A stretch of 64,000 nucleotides of DNA from Athripsodes cinereus (lineage: Eukaryota > Arthropoda > Insecta > Trichoptera > Leptoceridae): positions 5,022,001 to 5,086,000 of the forward strand of contig OX388313.1 in NCBI GenBank assembly GCA_947579605.1, read 5' to 3'. Below, piece after piece: positions 63,438 to 64,000 of the stretch. Within the stretch, counting starts at the first letter, position 1, and each line of letters begins with the position of its first letter. Made by a program: the position numbers and the translations under genes. The notes under the pieces were generated by a model. That model was not told the origin of the DNA. It ran no database searches and saw only the letters and a program-made list of their open reading frames with translations.

Positions 63438-63977
63438 CGCCCCTTCAACTTTATTAAGCTAACAACTTATCAATAATCCAACAAACTTTATACTCTAGAT
63501 AAGAGGATGTCGAATTCATGAAGAATCAATTTTATATAGTCGTGGAATTGCTCTGAATGGAGAGCGCTCGTTTCCGCAGTGTGTTCTCGAGAGAAGTTGT
63601 AAAACATGAATAAAAAAACATACAATACATTGTTAAAAGAAAGTTGAATGGAAAAAAGAAAAAAAAATCACATTCAAAACATTCAAAAGGAAAGGTCACT
63701 TAATTAGATCAACAATGGTCACTGACACACAAGTTTTTTTTTTGAAATATAATTTTCACTTTGATTTCGAAAGGTAGAAAAAATAATGTTATTAGAGAAG
63801 TGTTGTTCGCACTGACCTTCATCCCTTAGAGGAGGGATGGGGGTAGGTCGATAATATGAAGCTATTTTATGAAGAATTCAATTTACTTTATAGTTATTAC
63901 TAGTTATTGACCCCGCATTTCTTCAGCATAAAACATATTTTAATTAATCTCAGTGTAGGAATATTGTTGCTGTTCCG
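63438..63977. other. AT-rich unassigned stretch
   Basis: Nothing recognised. Confidence 0.3.
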
Positions 63978-64000
63978 TGGAGCAGCCGGAAAATAATTGG
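63978..64000 (+). repeat. Head of a TAG-tailed SINE, cut by window edge
   Basis: CCGTGGAGCAGCCGGAAAAT, AATTGG matches the family head (reverse of 60780-60803). The rest should lie beyond the window. Confidence 0.6.

Overview
The window looks like repeat-packed intergenic DNA from an insect, most likely a moth or butterfly. It is strongly AT-rich and dotted with TAGGTACCTAC-type words. It also carries 3' fragments of several non-LTR retrotransposon (LINE) families of the kinds common in Lepidoptera. I found no intact host gene, tRNA, rRNA or CRISPR array. Nearly all recognisable content is mobile-element debris, often nested. The organism call is an inference from style and element content.

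Layout. 1-5.5 kb: pieces of a TAG-tailed short repeat, LINE ends, a MITE with a tripled 158-bp unit, and palindromic insertions with hammerhead-like ribozyme cores. 5.5-17 kb: long featureless AT-rich DNA with a 5'-truncated LINE reverse transcriptase (8.46-9.81 kb) and further LINE/SINE scraps. 17.9-23.3 kb: a hAT-like element whose ends are packed with CCCGGG, then a three-level nest (Harbinger-like > pogo/Tigger-like > LINE with inverted 5' half). 24-29 kb: LINE ends, a hAT MITE with a perfect 8-bp target duplication, a SINE split by a ribozyme-bearing palindrome, and another palindrome. 31.17-36.35 kb: a complete, apparently young, non-autonomous LTR retrotransposon on the minus strand (two 1532-bp LTRs, TSD ACCT, coding-free interior). 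38.5-39.2 kb: a second copy of the interior of the 17.9-kb element with different ends. 41.2-42.0 kb: a short Penelope-like element (PLE) with a GIY-YIG endonuclease domain, inverted ends and a good hammerhead core. 44.5-53 kb: LINEs, an old 0.4-kb dispersed repeat pair with an expanded 60-bp unit, and a complete 506-bp palindrome with two hammerhead cores and a 12-bp TSD. 53-64 kb: LINE ends, tRNA-derived SINEs and more PLE-like palindromes, including a palindrome inside a palindrome inside a SINE.

The most interesting theme is a set of at least eight unrelated-in-sequence palindromic insertions. In most of them the arms end in a hammerhead-like core (CUGANGA, stem, GAAA, tiny palindromic stem III). 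Several share a related 3' tail and have 12-21 bp target duplications. One carries the GIY-YIG domain. I interpret the set as a diversified family of mostly non-autonomous Penelope-like retroelements that keep the ribozyme but not the protein. Hammerheads in PLEs are already known, so the possible novelty is the diversity, the head-to-head arrangement and the extra U shared by most of the cores.
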